From: Collinsella aerofaciens
GTDB lineage: Bacteria; Actinomycetota; Coriobacteriia; Coriobacteriales; Coriobacteriaceae
Length of the DNA: 59,904 bases
Assembly: GCF_015557435.1 (NCBI RefSeq)
Contig: NZ_JADNOH010000090.1
Location: forward strand, 1 to 59,904
Direction of reading: 5' to 3'
In this document: in pieces, positions 48,723 to 57,484 of the stretch
How positions within the stretch are numbered: position 1 is the first letter of the stretch
Layout: the number at the start of each line of letters is the position of its first letter
Translations under genes and position numbers: made by a program
The notes under the pieces: generated by a model
What the model saw: only the letters and a program-made list of their open reading frames with translations
The model's database searches: none
What the model was told of the DNA's origin: nothing

Positions 48723-50174
48723 GTGGCAGGCTGGAATCTAACCGGCAACAGCGTTTCCGCCGAGTTCGACGGGTCGGACGAGCAGGAGCGCAAAGAGCTC
48801 AGCGTGAGCCAGGCGGTCGAGATCGCCGCTGGTGCGCTCGATGCGATTCCGCAGCTGAGCGTCCTGGGCGAGGTCACCGGCTTTCGTGGCCCCAATGCCC
48901 GAAGCGGCCACTGCTACTTCCAGATCAAGGACGACTCGGCCGTCGTCGATTGCATTATCTGGAAGGGCGCCTATCTCAAGCGCACCTTCGATTTGCGCGA
49001 TGGTATGCAGGTGAGCTTTAAGGGCAGCTTTAACCTCTACAAGCCCACGGGCCGTATGAGCTTTGTCGCTCGCTCGTTCTCGCTGGCGGGGGAGGGCCTG
49101 CTGCGTCAACAGGTGGCACAACTGGCCGAAAAGCTACGCCGCGAGGGCTTGATGGACGAGTCCCGCAAACGTCGCATCCCGGTGTTTTGCTCACGTGTGG
49201 CGGTCGTCACCTCGCTTTCCGGCGCCGTGATCGACGACGTCAAGCGTACGCTGCGCCGTCGCAACCCACTTGTCGAGCTCGTTTGCGTGGGCGCCAAGGT
49301 GCAGGGCGAGGGAGCGTCTGCCGAGCTTATCGACGGCTTGCATCGCGCCGCTGCGATTACGCCTACGCCGGATTGCATTTTGCTCGTGCGTGGCGGCGGT
49401 TCCTTCGAGGACCTCATGACCTTCAACGACGAGGAACTTGCCCGCGCGGTGGCGGCCTGTCCTGTGCCTGTAGTGACAGGTATTGGCCATGAGCCCGATA
49501 CCTCGATCTGCGACATGGTGAGCGACCGTCGCGCCTCCACGCCAACGGCGGCTGCAGAATCGGTGGCACCGGCCATGACGGAGCTGGCTGATGTACTCGA
49601 GGCGCGTCATCAGCGTCTGGGCGCTGCGATGGCATCGATGATCGGTTCGGATCTGGTCGATCTGGAGATGCTCGACCAGCGTGGTCGGCGTGCCTGGGAT
49701 ACCTATACGGCACGCTTGGGCGATGCGCTCGATGCAGCCGCGTGCCGTCCGTGCCTCAACGATCCAACGTTTATGGTCGAGCGTCGCGAGTCGGAGCTCG
49801 CCTTGACGGCCGATCGCCTGTCGGGCGCCATTGCGCGTTCGGTCGGGGCTTTCCGCTCCAACTTCGAGCGTCTGCCCGAGCGCTTGATTGCAAGCACCTC
49901 GGGGCTCGATGGCAAGCGCCATGCACTCACGCTCGCGAGCTCCCGCCTGGAGCATCAGGGGCGCACGATGTTGAACAAGCCCGCGTCCGACTTGGGCCGT
50001 GCGGCAGCCTCGCTCGACGCCCTGTCGCCGCTCAAGGTGCTTGCCCGCGGCTATTCCATCGCGTATAGCGAAGACGGTGTGGCTACAAGCGCCCAGACCT
50101 TTAAGCCCGGCGATGCCATCCGCGTGCGCATGGCGGACGGCAACGTGTCGGCAACCGTCAATACGGTCGAATAG
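48723..50174 (+). CDS. xseA: Exodeoxyribonuclease VII large subunit
   Basis: The protein of about 483 residues has an N-terminal OB-fold (V-L-G-E-V-T-G-F near 41, S-G-H-C-Y-F-Q-I-K-D near 53-62). The catalytic domain has V-V-T-S-L-S-G-A-V-I-D-D near 160, R-G-G-G-S-F-E-D-L near 223 and G-I-G-H-E-P-D near 255. A helical C-terminus ends in L-A-R-G-Y-S-I. It forms exonuclease VII with XseB to degrade single-stranded DNA. GTG 48723 follows AAAGGAGG; an ATG 18 bases earlier is unlikely. Confidence 0.9.
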   Translation: MAGWNLTGNSVSAEFDGSDEQERKELSVSQAVEIAAGALDAIPQLSVLGEVTGFRGPNARSGHCYFQIKDDSAVVDCIIWKGAYLKRTFDLRDGMQVSFKGSFNLYKPTGRMSFVARSFSLAGEGLLRQQVAQLAEKLRREGLMDESRKRRIPVFCSRVAVVTSLSGAVIDDVKRTLRRRNPLVELVCVGAKVQGEGASAELIDGLHRAAAITPTPDCILLVRGGGSFEDLMTFNDEELARAVAACPVPVVTGIGHEPDTSICDMVSDRRASTPTAAAESVAPAMTELADVLEARHQRLGAAMASMIGSDLVDLEMLDQRGRRAWDTYTARLGDALDAAACRPCLNDPTFMVERRESELALTADRLSGAIARSVGAFRSNFERLPERLIASTSGLDGKRHALTLASSRLEHQGRTMLNKPASDLGRAAASLDALSPLKVLARGYSIAYSEDGVATSAQTFKPGDAIRVRMADGNVSATVNTVE

Positions 50175-50216
50175 ACCGCGTTTCACAGTGATAGACCTTT
50201 AGGAAAGGAAACAGAT

Positions 50217-50483
50217 ATGGCAGAGAAGACCCCGGTCGAGCAGCTTACGTACAAGCAGGCCTCGCAGGAGCTGGAACTCATTATCCGCAGCCTGGAGTCG
50301 GGCGACATGGAGCTCGAGGAGTCGCTCGAGAGCTACACCCGCGGCGTCGAGCTTCTCAAGAGCCTGCGTACCCGCCTGGCCGATGCCGAGCAGAAGGTCT
50401 CGGTGCTTCTTAAGGATGTCGACGGCAACGACGTGCTCGCCGACGGCGAAGCCGCCAACACCGACGACAACCTCTCGTTCTAA
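50217..50483 (+). CDS. xseB: Exodeoxyribonuclease VII small subunit
   Basis: The 88-residue protein has the XseB core Q-E-L-E-L-I-I-R-S-L-E-S-G-D-M-E-L-E-E-S-L near 16-36, followed by a helical Y-x-R-G-V-E-L-L-K. An extended acidic tail near 63-88 goes beyond the usual core. It follows xseA by 42 bases with an AAAGGAA site, so both subunits are made together. Confidence 0.9.
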   Translation: MAEKTPVEQLTYKQASQELELIIRSLESGDMELEESLESYTRGVELLKSLRTRLADAEQKVSVLLKDVDGNDVLADGEAANTDDNLSF

Positions 50484-50532
50484 CCATCCCGACCAAATAT
50501 AATTACCTTGGTCTGCGAGAAAGGAACCAACC

Positions 50533-50868
50533 ATGTGTGATTGCATCTTCTGCAAAATCGCCAACCACGAGATTCCCTCAACCGTTATCTATGAGGACGA
50601 CCAGGTCATCGCGTTCGACGACCTTAATCCCCAGGCGCCGGTCCATACGCTCGTGATTCCCAAGAAACACTACAGTGACATCGCCGACAACGTGCCTGCC
50701 GAGACCATGGGTGCCATGGCTCACGCCATCCAGGAGGTCGCCAAGGCCAAGGGTCTGGAGGACGGTTTCCGTGTCATCTCCAACAAGGGCGTCAACGCCG
50801 GCCAGACCGTCATGCACTTCCACATGCACGTCCTCGGCGGCAAGAACCTGGGCGAGAACCTCATCTGA
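50533..50868 (+). CDS. HIT-family nucleotide-binding hydrolase
   Basis: The 111-residue protein begins D-C-I-F-C-K-I and has the HIT triad M-H-F-H-M-H-V-L-G-G near 95-104. It probably hydrolyses nucleoside phosphoramidates or similar substrates. An AAAGGAA site precedes the start. It is the third gene of the xseA-xseB run. Confidence 0.9.
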   Translation: MCDCIFCKIANHEIPSTVIYEDDQVIAFDDLNPQAPVHTLVIPKKHYSDIADNVPAETMGAMAHAIQEVAKAKGLEDGFRVISNKGVNAGQTVMHFHMHVLGGKNLGENLI

Positions 50869-50909
50869 GGGCGCGCAGTCCGTCGCCTTGGCTGCCTTTG
50901 GAGTAATCT

Positions 50910-51800
50910 ATGCAGCTTTCTCAACTCGAATACCTTCAAGCAGTAGCGAACCATGGTGGCGTGCGTAAAGCTGCTCGCGCCGTTCATGTGAGTCCACAGG
51001 CCGTTTCGTCGGCAATTAAGAAGTTGGAATCTGAGTATCAGATTGCTTTGCTCGACCGATCGACGGGGGAGGCTGCTTTGTCTCCTGCGGGCCGGGAGTT
51101 TGCGCGTCGTGCACGCATGGTCTTGACACAAGTCGATGATCTCAAAAAGTACGCTCAATCGATGGGCGACGGCGTTTCGCCCGACGGCCATTTTCGTCTC
51201 TATGCCCCCTGCCTTCACGGACGGGGGCTCCTTTTTTCCGAATACTGGTACGACTCGTTTGAAAGCTTGCACCCCCAGATCCACCTCGATGTGTGGCATC
51301 AACCAACGGCCACATGCTTTGAGTCGCTCATGCTTGGTATTTCGGATGCAGCCATCTCATTTGAGGAACCACGGGACAGCGCCCTTTCTTCGAAATGCTT
51401 GGGCGAAAAGGAGCTCAAGGTTCTTTCGTGCCCGGCGGGCCATCAATCTGTGGAAGCTATGACCATTCGTGAGCTACTGGGCGGCAGGCTTGCTGTTCCA
51501 ATTAATTTGTCACCCTGTCTCAATGCAATCAACCAATGTCCCGAAGCCCAGCTCGTTAATTTCCGTTTCCGTGATGTCGAATACGGAAGCAGGGCTCAGG
51601 TTGAGTTTCTTCAAGCCGGGGGATTGATATTGAGTTTGTCTGGGTCCCCTCTCGCATCGGATGGATCAGAAGTGAGCGAGTGTTCCATTGAAGGATCGCG
51701 TGACGTAACTCTGCCTATCTACTTTTGCTATCGGCAAAATTCCTGGACTGATCGACACCAGACGGTTTTCCTTCACCTATTGCGCCATCTCGCTTCGTGA
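50910..51800 (+). CDS. LysR-family transcriptional regulator
   Basis: The 296-residue protein has an N-terminal winged HTH: L-S-Q-L-E-Y-L-Q-A-V-A near 3-13, V-R-K-A-A-R-A-V-H-V-S-P-Q-A-V-S-S-A-I-K near 18-37 and L-L-D-R-S near 47. A less conserved effector domain follows, ending in an aromatic tail. It is followed by an MFS gene in the same direction, which it may regulate. GGAG precedes ATG 50910. Confidence 0.83.
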   Translation: MQLSQLEYLQAVANHGGVRKAARAVHVSPQAVSSAIKKLESEYQIALLDRSTGEAALSPAGREFARRARMVLTQVDDLKKYAQSMGDGVSPDGHFRLYAPCLHGRGLLFSEYWYDSFESLHPQIHLDVWHQPTATCFESLMLGISDAAISFEEPRDSALSSKCLGEKELKVLSCPAGHQSVEAMTIRELLGGRLAVPINLSPCLNAINQCPEAQLVNFRFRDVEYGSRAQVEFLQAGGLILSLSGSPLASDGSEVSECSIEGSRDVTLPIYFCYRQNSWTDRHQTVFLHLLRHLAS

Positions 51801-51806
51801 GACTAT

Positions 51807-51857
51807 TTGACATCGCGTCGTCAAGTGAATATTGACGCTTCGTAACGCATGGTTGAC
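51807..51857 (+). promoter_or_regulatory. TTGAC-rich regulatory region before the MFS gene
   Basis: TTGAC occurs at 51807, 51832 and 51853. The first forms an inverted pair with GTCAA at 51820-51824. The spacing suits a LysR-type binding region but the promoter itself is not clear. Confidence 0.4.
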
Positions 51858-51919
51858 GGCTTCGCTTTCATACTTTTCCAAGATTTTGGTTTGGATTATT
51901 GACTCTTGGAGGGCGAAGC

Positions 51920-53080
51920 ATGAAAAACCGTATGGTTTTGCTTTATATGGCGTTCGTTTTCCTATCGAACTTCAGCACCATCTTGTATTTTCTGACGGTT
52001 TACCTTGAGTTTGTCGGATTCTCGATGGTGGCGATTTCTGGCATGATGATTGCATACCAAGTGAGCAAGTTTATTCTTGAGGTTCCTACTGGCTATATTG
52101 CAGACAGGTTTGGACGAAAGGCGAGCGGCCTCGTTGGCATCATGGGAATGCTTGTGTACTACGCCGTTCTGCTTCTCGCCCGGTCTCCTCTGCTTTTAAT
52201 CGGCGCGTTTGCTCTCAAAGGTTTTGCCGTCGCATGCGTGAGCGGATCCATCGAAGCGATTTACATCGACAGTGTCTCTCAGGACCAGCTCGTGAGACTT
52301 AATGTGGTTGAGCGATTCGTCTTCTATGCGTCTTATGCCCTTTCTGCTTGTGTAGGCGGTTTCATCTCGTCCGTTGGTGCGTATTACGTCGGTCTTTCGG
52401 CAGATATCTTCGCCATGGTGCTGACACTGGCTGTCGTTGCCTGTATCCCTGAGGAGCGAAGAGAAGGCACTATGACGACGTTCGAGCGTGGAATTAGCCC
52501 AAGGATGATTGGGGCGGCTATTACGAGCAACAGTATTCTTCGCTCAGCGTTTGTTATGGACTGCTCTCAGGCTTTTGCTTTCGTCGCTTTGGAAGACTTT
52601 TTCTCGCTGCTGCTTGCAGACCGCGGAATGAACGCCGTTGCTTCGGGTGTGACCATTGCGGTCCAGCTCCTTGTCTCCGCCTCCATAGGGTTTATCGTGC
52701 CCAGTGTGATTGCTCATGTCGACAAGGGCAGTTTTGCGCGTATTTGCGGCATCGTTCGTCTTTTCTTGACTGCTTTGTTTTTGATCCCCTTTACTCCAGC
52801 CTATTTATTGCCCGTGTTCTATGTGCTGCAGACGGTTGCTTACTCGTTATTTGCTCCGATCAAATACTCGGTTTTTCAAAATGCTGCCGATTCATCGATG
52901 CGCTGTTCACTGATTTCGGTTCAAAGCCAGATGGTGGCGGTGGGCGCCGTTCTTTTCTATCTGCTCAATGCTGTGTTGAGTAGCGTTGTGGGTATTCGGG
53001 TTGTGCTGCTTGTTGCGCTTGGGATTTCTTCTCTGGCGTATGTCCCCGCGCTATTTCGCCTTACAAGTCAAAGGTCATGA
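51920..53080 (+). CDS. Major facilitator superfamily transporter
   Basis: The protein of about 386 residues has twelve predicted hydrophobic helices and the MFS motif A-D-R-F-G-R-K-A-S-G near 61-70. Its closest pattern is the drug/metabolite exporter type seen in Gram-positive gut bacteria. GGAGG lies before ATG 51920; a TTG 21 bases earlier is unlikely. It follows a LysR regulator, suggesting control by that protein. The substrate is unknown. Confidence 0.8.
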   Translation: MKNRMVLLYMAFVFLSNFSTILYFLTVYLEFVGFSMVAISGMMIAYQVSKFILEVPTGYIADRFGRKASGLVGIMGMLVYYAVLLLARSPLLLIGAFALKGFAVACVSGSIEAIYIDSVSQDQLVRLNVVERFVFYASYALSACVGGFISSVGAYYVGLSADIFAMVLTLAVVACIPEERREGTMTTFERGISPRMIGAAITSNSILRSAFVMDCSQAFAFVALEDFFSLLLADRGMNAVASGVTIAVQLLVSASIGFIVPSVIAHVDKGSFARICGIVRLFLTALFLIPFTPAYLLPVFYVLQTVAYSLFAPIKYSVFQNAADSSMRCSLISVQSQMVAVGAVLFYLLNAVLSSVVGIRVVLLVALGISSLAYVPALFRLTSQRS

Positions 53081-53113
53081 GCGACCAGGCATCGATAACT
53101 TATATATCAACGC

Positions 53114-53147
53114 AATAAACCCGAGCGCGAGGGCGTTTGGGTTTATT
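53114..53147 (+). terminator. Terminator after the MFS gene
   Basis: AATAAACCC (53114-53122) is perfectly complementary to GGGTTTATT (53139-53147), followed by an A/T-rich tail. Confidence 0.7.
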
Positions 53148-53200
53148 ATTGAAGCGTATGTAACCTGGCGGCGCCACACCGCCTGTTAGTAGGGAGACAC

Positions 53201-54379
53201 ATGAACGTTCTGGTCGTCAACGCAGGATCTTCGACCCTTAAGTATCAGGTCATCGATACCAAGTCCCACAAGGTGTCCGCAAAGGGCTCCTGCGAGCGCG
53301 TCTGCTTTACCGGCGGTACCTTTACCCACGCTGCCAACGGTTCCAAAAAGGTGACCGAGAACATCGAGTTCCCCGACCACAAGGTCGCCATCGAGGTCGT
53401 CCTGAAGGACCTCGAGGCCAACGGCGTCAAGATCGAGGGCATCGGCCACCGCATCGTTCAGGGCGGTTGGTATTTTGGCGATTCCTCCCTCGTCGACGAG
53501 GACGTTCTCGCCAAGATTCGCGAGGTTGCCCCGCTCGCTCCGCTGCACAACAACCCCGAGGCCAACGTTATCGAGTTCTGCCTGGAGCAGTATCCCGACC
53601 TGCCTAACGTCACGGTCTACGACACCGCCTTCCACTTCAACATGCCCGAGGTCGCCAAGACCTACGCCCTGCCCAAGGACGTTTGCGACAAGCTTCACAT
53701 TCGTAAGTACGGCGCCCACGGTACCAGCTACCGCTACATCTCCAAGAAGGTCGCCGAGATGACCAACGGCGAGGCCCGCAAGGTTGTCGTGTGCCACATC
53801 GGTTCCGGCGCTTCCTTGTGCGCCATCGAGGACGGCAAGTGCATGGACACCACCATGGGCCTCACCCCGCTCGACGGCGTCATGATGGGCACCCGCTGCG
53901 GTTCCATTGACCCGGCTACCGTGTGCTACCTGCAGCGCGAGGGCGGCTACACCTTCGACGAGGTTGACGAGATGATGAACAAGAAGTCCGGCCTCATGGC
54001 TGTGACCGGCGGCAAGACCAACGACTGCCGTAACGTCGAGGAGCTCGCCGCTGCTGGCGACCCCGAGGCTCAGCTCGCCTTCGATATGTTTGTCTACAAG
54101 ATTGCCGCCAAGGCTGCCGAGATGGCAACCTCCATGTGCGGCATGGACACGCTCGTCTTTACCGCCGGCATCGGCGAGCACGCTCCGGCAGTTCGCGCCG
54201 GTGTGGCTGACCGTCTGGCCTTTATGGGCGTCAAGATGGATCACGCTCGCAACGCTCTGCGTGGCGATGGCGCCTGGTGCCTGTCCGCTAAGGATTCCAA
54301 GGTCAAGATCTTCGTCATCCCTACGGACGAGGAGTTCATGATCGCTTCCGACGTCGAGCGCATCGTCAACGGCAAGTAA
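53201..54379 (+). CDS. ackA: Acetate kinase, first of two tandem copies
   Basis: The 392-residue protein has the ASKHA-fold start V-V-N-A-G-S-S-T-L-K-Y near 4-14, L-A-P-L-H-N near 112-117, F-T-A-G-I-G-E near 322 and C-terminal I-P-T-D-E-E-F near 375. It makes acetate and ATP from acetyl phosphate. Two motifs deviate from usual acetate kinases: the H-R-V-V-H-G-G position reads H-R-I-V-Q-G-G-W, and H-G-T-S-H reads H-G-T-S-Y. Comparison is from memory. A GGGAG site precedes the start. Confidence 0.85.
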   Translation: MNVLVVNAGSSTLKYQVIDTKSHKVSAKGSCERVCFTGGTFTHAANGSKKVTENIEFPDHKVAIEVVLKDLEANGVKIEGIGHRIVQGGWYFGDSSLVDEDVLAKIREVAPLAPLHNNPEANVIEFCLEQYPDLPNVTVYDTAFHFNMPEVAKTYALPKDVCDKLHIRKYGAHGTSYRYISKKVAEMTNGEARKVVVCHIGSGASLCAIEDGKCMDTTMGLTPLDGVMMGTRCGSIDPATVCYLQREGGYTFDEVDEMMNKKSGLMAVTGGKTNDCRNVEELAAAGDPEAQLAFDMFVYKIAAKAAEMATSMCGMDTLVFTAGIGEHAPAVRAGVADRLAFMGVKMDHARNALRGDGAWCLSAKDSKVKIFVIPTDEEFMIASDVERIVNGK

Positions 54380-54393
54380 TTGATGCAAGGGGA

Positions 54394-54430
54394 GGGGACT
54401 GGATGGCCTTGTGCCGTTCAGCCCCCTTTT
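54394..54430 (+). terminator. Terminator between the two acetate kinase genes
   Basis: GGGG and CTG at 54394-54401 pair with CAG and CCCC before 54426, with an inner TGGC/GCCG helix, followed by TTTT. Confidence 0.75.
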
Positions 54431-54543
54431 ATGCGCTTTGGGCGAAGAGTTTAATAGATATTTATTGAATTCTGATAACTTCTTATTAAGGATACGGCCG
54501 CCTTATGGGTTTGCCGACCGTACTGTAATCACGAAGGAGTCTC

Positions 54544-55722
54544 ATGAACGTACTTGTTGTCAACGCCGGCAGCTCGAGCCTTAAATATCAGCTTTTGAAT
54601 ACCGATACCCGCGAGGTCTTCGCCAAGGGTAACTGCGAGCGTATCGGCTCGGAGATGGGCATCTTTGGCCATTCCGAGAACGGTGGCGCCAAGCAGACCG
54701 AGGAGATTCCTTTCCCCGACCACCGCTCGGCCATTGCGCGCGTGCTCGAGGAGCTCGAGAAGACCGACTTTACGATCGATGGCATCGGCCACCGCATCGT
54801 TCAGGGCGGCTGGTACTTCGATGATTCCGCGGTCGTCGACGATGAGGTCATGGCTAAGATTCTCGAGGTGGCGCCGCTCGCGCCGCTGCACAACTACGGC
54901 GAGGCCGCAGCGATTGAGTATTGCCGCGAGAAGTATCCGGAGCTGCCCAACGTGGCCGTCTTCGATACGTCGTTCCATATGACCATGCCCGAGGTCGCCT
55001 ACACCTATGCACTGCCCAAGGACGTGTGCGACAAGTATCACGTGCGCAAGTACGGCGCCCACGGCACGAGCCACCGTTACGAGTGGATGATGGCCAAGGA
55101 GATCTTGGGTACGCGCTGCCACCGTCTGCTGTCGTGCCACCTGGGCAACGGCGCCTCGCTCGCCGCCATCGAGGACGGCGTATGCCGCGATACCACGATG
55201 GGCCTCACGCCGCTCGACGGCCTGATGATGGGCACCCGTTGCGGTTCCATCGACCCGGCCACCGTGTGCTACCTGCAACGCGAGGGCGGCTATAGCTATC
55301 AGGAAGTCGACGACATGATGAACAAGCAGTCCGGTCTGCTTGCCATCTCGGGCATCTCCAACGACGCCCGCGACATTCGCACGCGCGCCTCCGAGGGCGA
55401 CGAGCGCTGCCTGCTCGCCTTCGACATGTTCGCCTACAAGGCCATGCAGCAGGCCGGTTCCATGATCGCTTCCATGGCGGGCGTGGATACCATTACCTTC
55501 ACTGCCGGCATCGGCGAGAACGACTGGTCGATCCGCAAGGCCTTCTGCGACTGCTTTGAGTGGCTGGGCGTGCGCATCGACAACAACAAGAACCGCGAGG
55601 CCGTGGGCAACGGCCCGCAGGTCATCAGCGCCGCCGGCTCCGCCGTCACGGTCATGGTCATCCCTACCGACGAGGAATACATGATCGCCCACGACGTCGA
55701 GCGTCTGACCAAGAACAACTAA
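54544..55722 (+). CDS. ackA: Acetate kinase, second of two tandem copies
   Basis: The 392-residue paralogue of the preceding gene has N-A-G-S-S-S-L-K-Y near 6-14, L-A-P-L-H-N near 113 and F-T-A-G-I-G-E near 320. It keeps H-G-T-S-H (near 176) where copy one has tyrosine, but shares the unusual H-R-I-V-Q-G-G-W. An AAGGAG site lies 5 bases before ATG. A terminator between the copies and an A/T-rich upstream region indicate separate control. It is convergent with pta. Confidence 0.87.
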   Translation: MNVLVVNAGSSSLKYQLLNTDTREVFAKGNCERIGSEMGIFGHSENGGAKQTEEIPFPDHRSAIARVLEELEKTDFTIDGIGHRIVQGGWYFDDSAVVDDEVMAKILEVAPLAPLHNYGEAAAIEYCREKYPELPNVAVFDTSFHMTMPEVAYTYALPKDVCDKYHVRKYGAHGTSHRYEWMMAKEILGTRCHRLLSCHLGNGASLAAIEDGVCRDTTMGLTPLDGLMMGTRCGSIDPATVCYLQREGGYSYQEVDDMMNKQSGLLAISGISNDARDIRTRASEGDERCLLAFDMFAYKAMQQAGSMIASMAGVDTITFTAGIGENDWSIRKAFCDCFEWLGVRIDNNKNREAVGNGPQVISAAGSAVTVMVIPTDEEYMIAHDVERLTKNN

Positions 55723-55742
55723 CGTATTCGTCTGTAATTGAC

Positions 55743-55780
55743 AAAAAGGCCTCCAGAGCAACAGCTCCGGAGGCCTTTTT
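55743..55780. terminator. Terminator of the second acetate kinase gene
   Basis: AAAAAGGCCTCC (55743-55754) is perfectly complementary to GGAGGCCTTTTT (55769-55780). Confidence 0.88.
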
Positions 55781-55797
55781 ACTAGCAGGCGGACGGC

Positions 55798-55967
55798 GGA
55801 AACCTCATCCCATTTCGAGCGCAAATTCTGGGACACGCTTTCCGGTTGAGGCACGTTGCGGAAAGTGCGACCCACAATAAAGCAAAATTCCGTCCCGTAG
55901 TTTCCCAAACAGGCCCCAAGGGGAAACTGCATCCCACAATTCGCCTTTAAACTGGGATACGCTTTCC
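55798..55967. repeat. Three 46-bp stem-loop units with an exact 62-bp period
   Basis: Units at 55798-55843, 55860-55905 and 55922-55967 each begin GGAAA and end TTTCC. They are separated by 16-bp spacers. Units 1 and 3 share GGAAAC, CATCCCA, TGGGA and ACGCTTTCC; unit 2 is diverged and partly matches in the reverse orientation. Each unit can fold on itself. Confidence 0.75.
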
Positions 55968-56129
55968 GCCTGAACAGCCGCCGATCCGCACCATGCCTCG
56001 CAGATCCAAAGTGACCATATCCGCAACGCCTGCGCTAGCGACAAAGGCACCCAGCCATCCAGGTCTTCAGCTCCAGCTCGTAGCCAAGCCGCCGTCCACT
56101 CCAGATGCCCTGATTGCTACGTGGCGGCA

Positions 56130-56256
56130 GGGACCCTACAGGGTAAAGCTCTGAAAACTTTCCGCAGGACGGAGGAAGCCCCCGCCGCACGTAGTGCGCA
56201 GCGGGGGCTTCCGACATGTCCGAGGACGTTTTCAGAGGTTTACCCTGTAGGGCCCC
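56130..56256. repeat. 127-bp nested palindrome downstream of pta
   Basis: The outer arms CCCTACAGGGTAAA and TTTACCCTGTAGGG flank middle arms CTCTGAAAAC and GTTTTCAGAG. The inner stem is GGAAGCCCCCGC with GCGGGGGCTTCC around 56174-56212. The inner stem has no T run, so it is a weak intrinsic terminator at best. Confidence 0.75.
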
Positions 56257-56271
56257 GAGGGGATATGTCCG

Positions 56272-57252
56272 CTACTCAGCCATCTGAGCCTGGACGGCGG
56301 TGATGGCCACGACACCCACGATGTCGTCGGCAGAGCAGCCGCGCGAAAGGTCGTTGACCGGCTTGGCGATGCCCTGCAGGATGGGGCCGTAGGCGTCGGC
56401 ACCGGCGAAGCGCTGGACCAGCTTGTAGCCGATGTTGCCGGCCTCGAGGTCGGGGAACACGAGCACGTTGGCCTTACCGGCGACGGAGGAGCCGGGAGCC
56501 TTGAGCTGGGCGACGGTGGGGACGATGGCGGCGTCGAGCTGCAGGTCGCCATCGATGGCGAGCTCGGGAGCCTTCTCCTTGCAGAACTTCACGGCCTCCT
56601 GGACCTTCTTGGCGACCTCGCCACCGGCGGAGCCCATGGTGGAGTAGGAGAGCATGGCCACGTGCGGCTCAACATTGCCCATAAAGGTGGACCAGGAGTG
56701 CGCGGAGGCGATGGCGATCTCGGAGAGCTCGTCAGAGGACGGGTTGATGTTGAGGCCGCAGTCGGCAAAGATCAGCGTGCCGTCGGTGCCAAACTGCGGG
56801 GTGTCGGTGCACATCACGAAGAAGGCCGAGACCAGCTTGGTTCCCGGGGCGGTCTTGAGGATCTGCAACGCGGGGCGCAGGGTGTCGGCGGTGGAGTGGC
56901 AGGCGCCGGAGACCAGGCCGTCGGCATCGCCCATCTTGACCATCATGGTGCCAAAGTAGGTGGCGTCCATCACCTGGGCGCGAGCCTGCTCGATGGTGAC
57001 GCCCTTCTTGGCGCGGAGCTCGGCAAACTTCTGCGCGTACTCCTCGTGCTTCTCGGCGTTGCGCGGGTCGATGACGGTGGCGCCGGGAACGTTGATGTCA
57101 TCGGGATTGCCCAGGATGACGATGTTGGCCAGGCCCTCCTCGATGATCTTGTTCGCCGCGACGATGGTGCGCGGGTCCTCGCCCTCGGGCAGGACGATGG
57201 TCTTAAGGTCGGCCTTGGCGGCAGACTTCATACGGTTTAGGAAATCGCTCAT
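56272..57252 (-). CDS. pta: Phosphate acetyltransferase
   Basis: The 326-residue protein has the short-form Pta pattern: V-L-P-E-G-E-D-P-R-T near 20-29, G-D-A-D-G-L-V-S-G-A near 107-116, F-A-D-C-G-L-N near 160, and P-D-L-E-A-G-N near 269-275. It converts acetyl-CoA to acetyl phosphate, which the convergent acetate kinases use for ATP. AAGGAG lies 5 bases before ATG 57252. The gene pair is convergent, so coordination must be indirect. Confidence 0.92.
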   Translation of the reverse strand: MSDFLNRMKSAAKADLKTIVLPEGEDPRTIVAANKIIEEGLANIVILGNPDDINVPGATVIDPRNAEKHEEYAQKFAELRAKKGVTIEQARAQVMDATYFGTMMVKMGDADGLVSGACHSTADTLRPALQILKTAPGTKLVSAFFVMCTDTPQFGTDGTLIFADCGLNINPSSDELSEIAIASAHSWSTFMGNVEPHVAMLSYSTMGSAGGEVAKKVQEAVKFCKEKAPELAIDGDLQLDAAIVPTVAQLKAPGSSVAGKANVLVFPDLEAGNIGYKLVQRFAGADAYGPILQGIAKPVNDLSRGCSADDIVGVVAITAVQAQMAE

Positions 57253-57484
57253 GTTACTCCTTACAAGCGTTCCGCTAAGCTCCAGGCCCTCGGCTGTACA
57301 CGAATAAACCCGCTGCTAGCGGGTTTACCTTTCAATTATGTACGCCGCGGTGCTTGAGCTTTCCTTGTGTGGCAAGCTCATTATAGGACGCATTAGCGCT
57401 ATAATCGCTCTGATAAATATGTCTCGACGTATGTTCGAGAAAAAGCCCAGTTAAAAAGCGTGTGGCTTTTGACAAGGAGTATCG

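Larger units (their letters stand above)
55723..56271. other. 549-bp gap between ackA and pta
   Basis: No credible gene is present. It contains the ackA terminator, three tandem stem-loop units, about 160 bases with no recognised feature (55968-56129) and a 127-bp nested palindrome before the pta stop codon. Confidence 0.65.

Noticed and set aside
55798-55967. CRISPR array
   Set aside because: Units are too divergent (unit 2 especially), the 16-bp spacers are too short, and there are no cas genes in the window.
55805-56050. Minus-strand frame of 81 codons over the stem-loop array
   Set aside because: It reads straight through repeated stem-loops, has no SD and no family match, so it is unlikely to be a gene.
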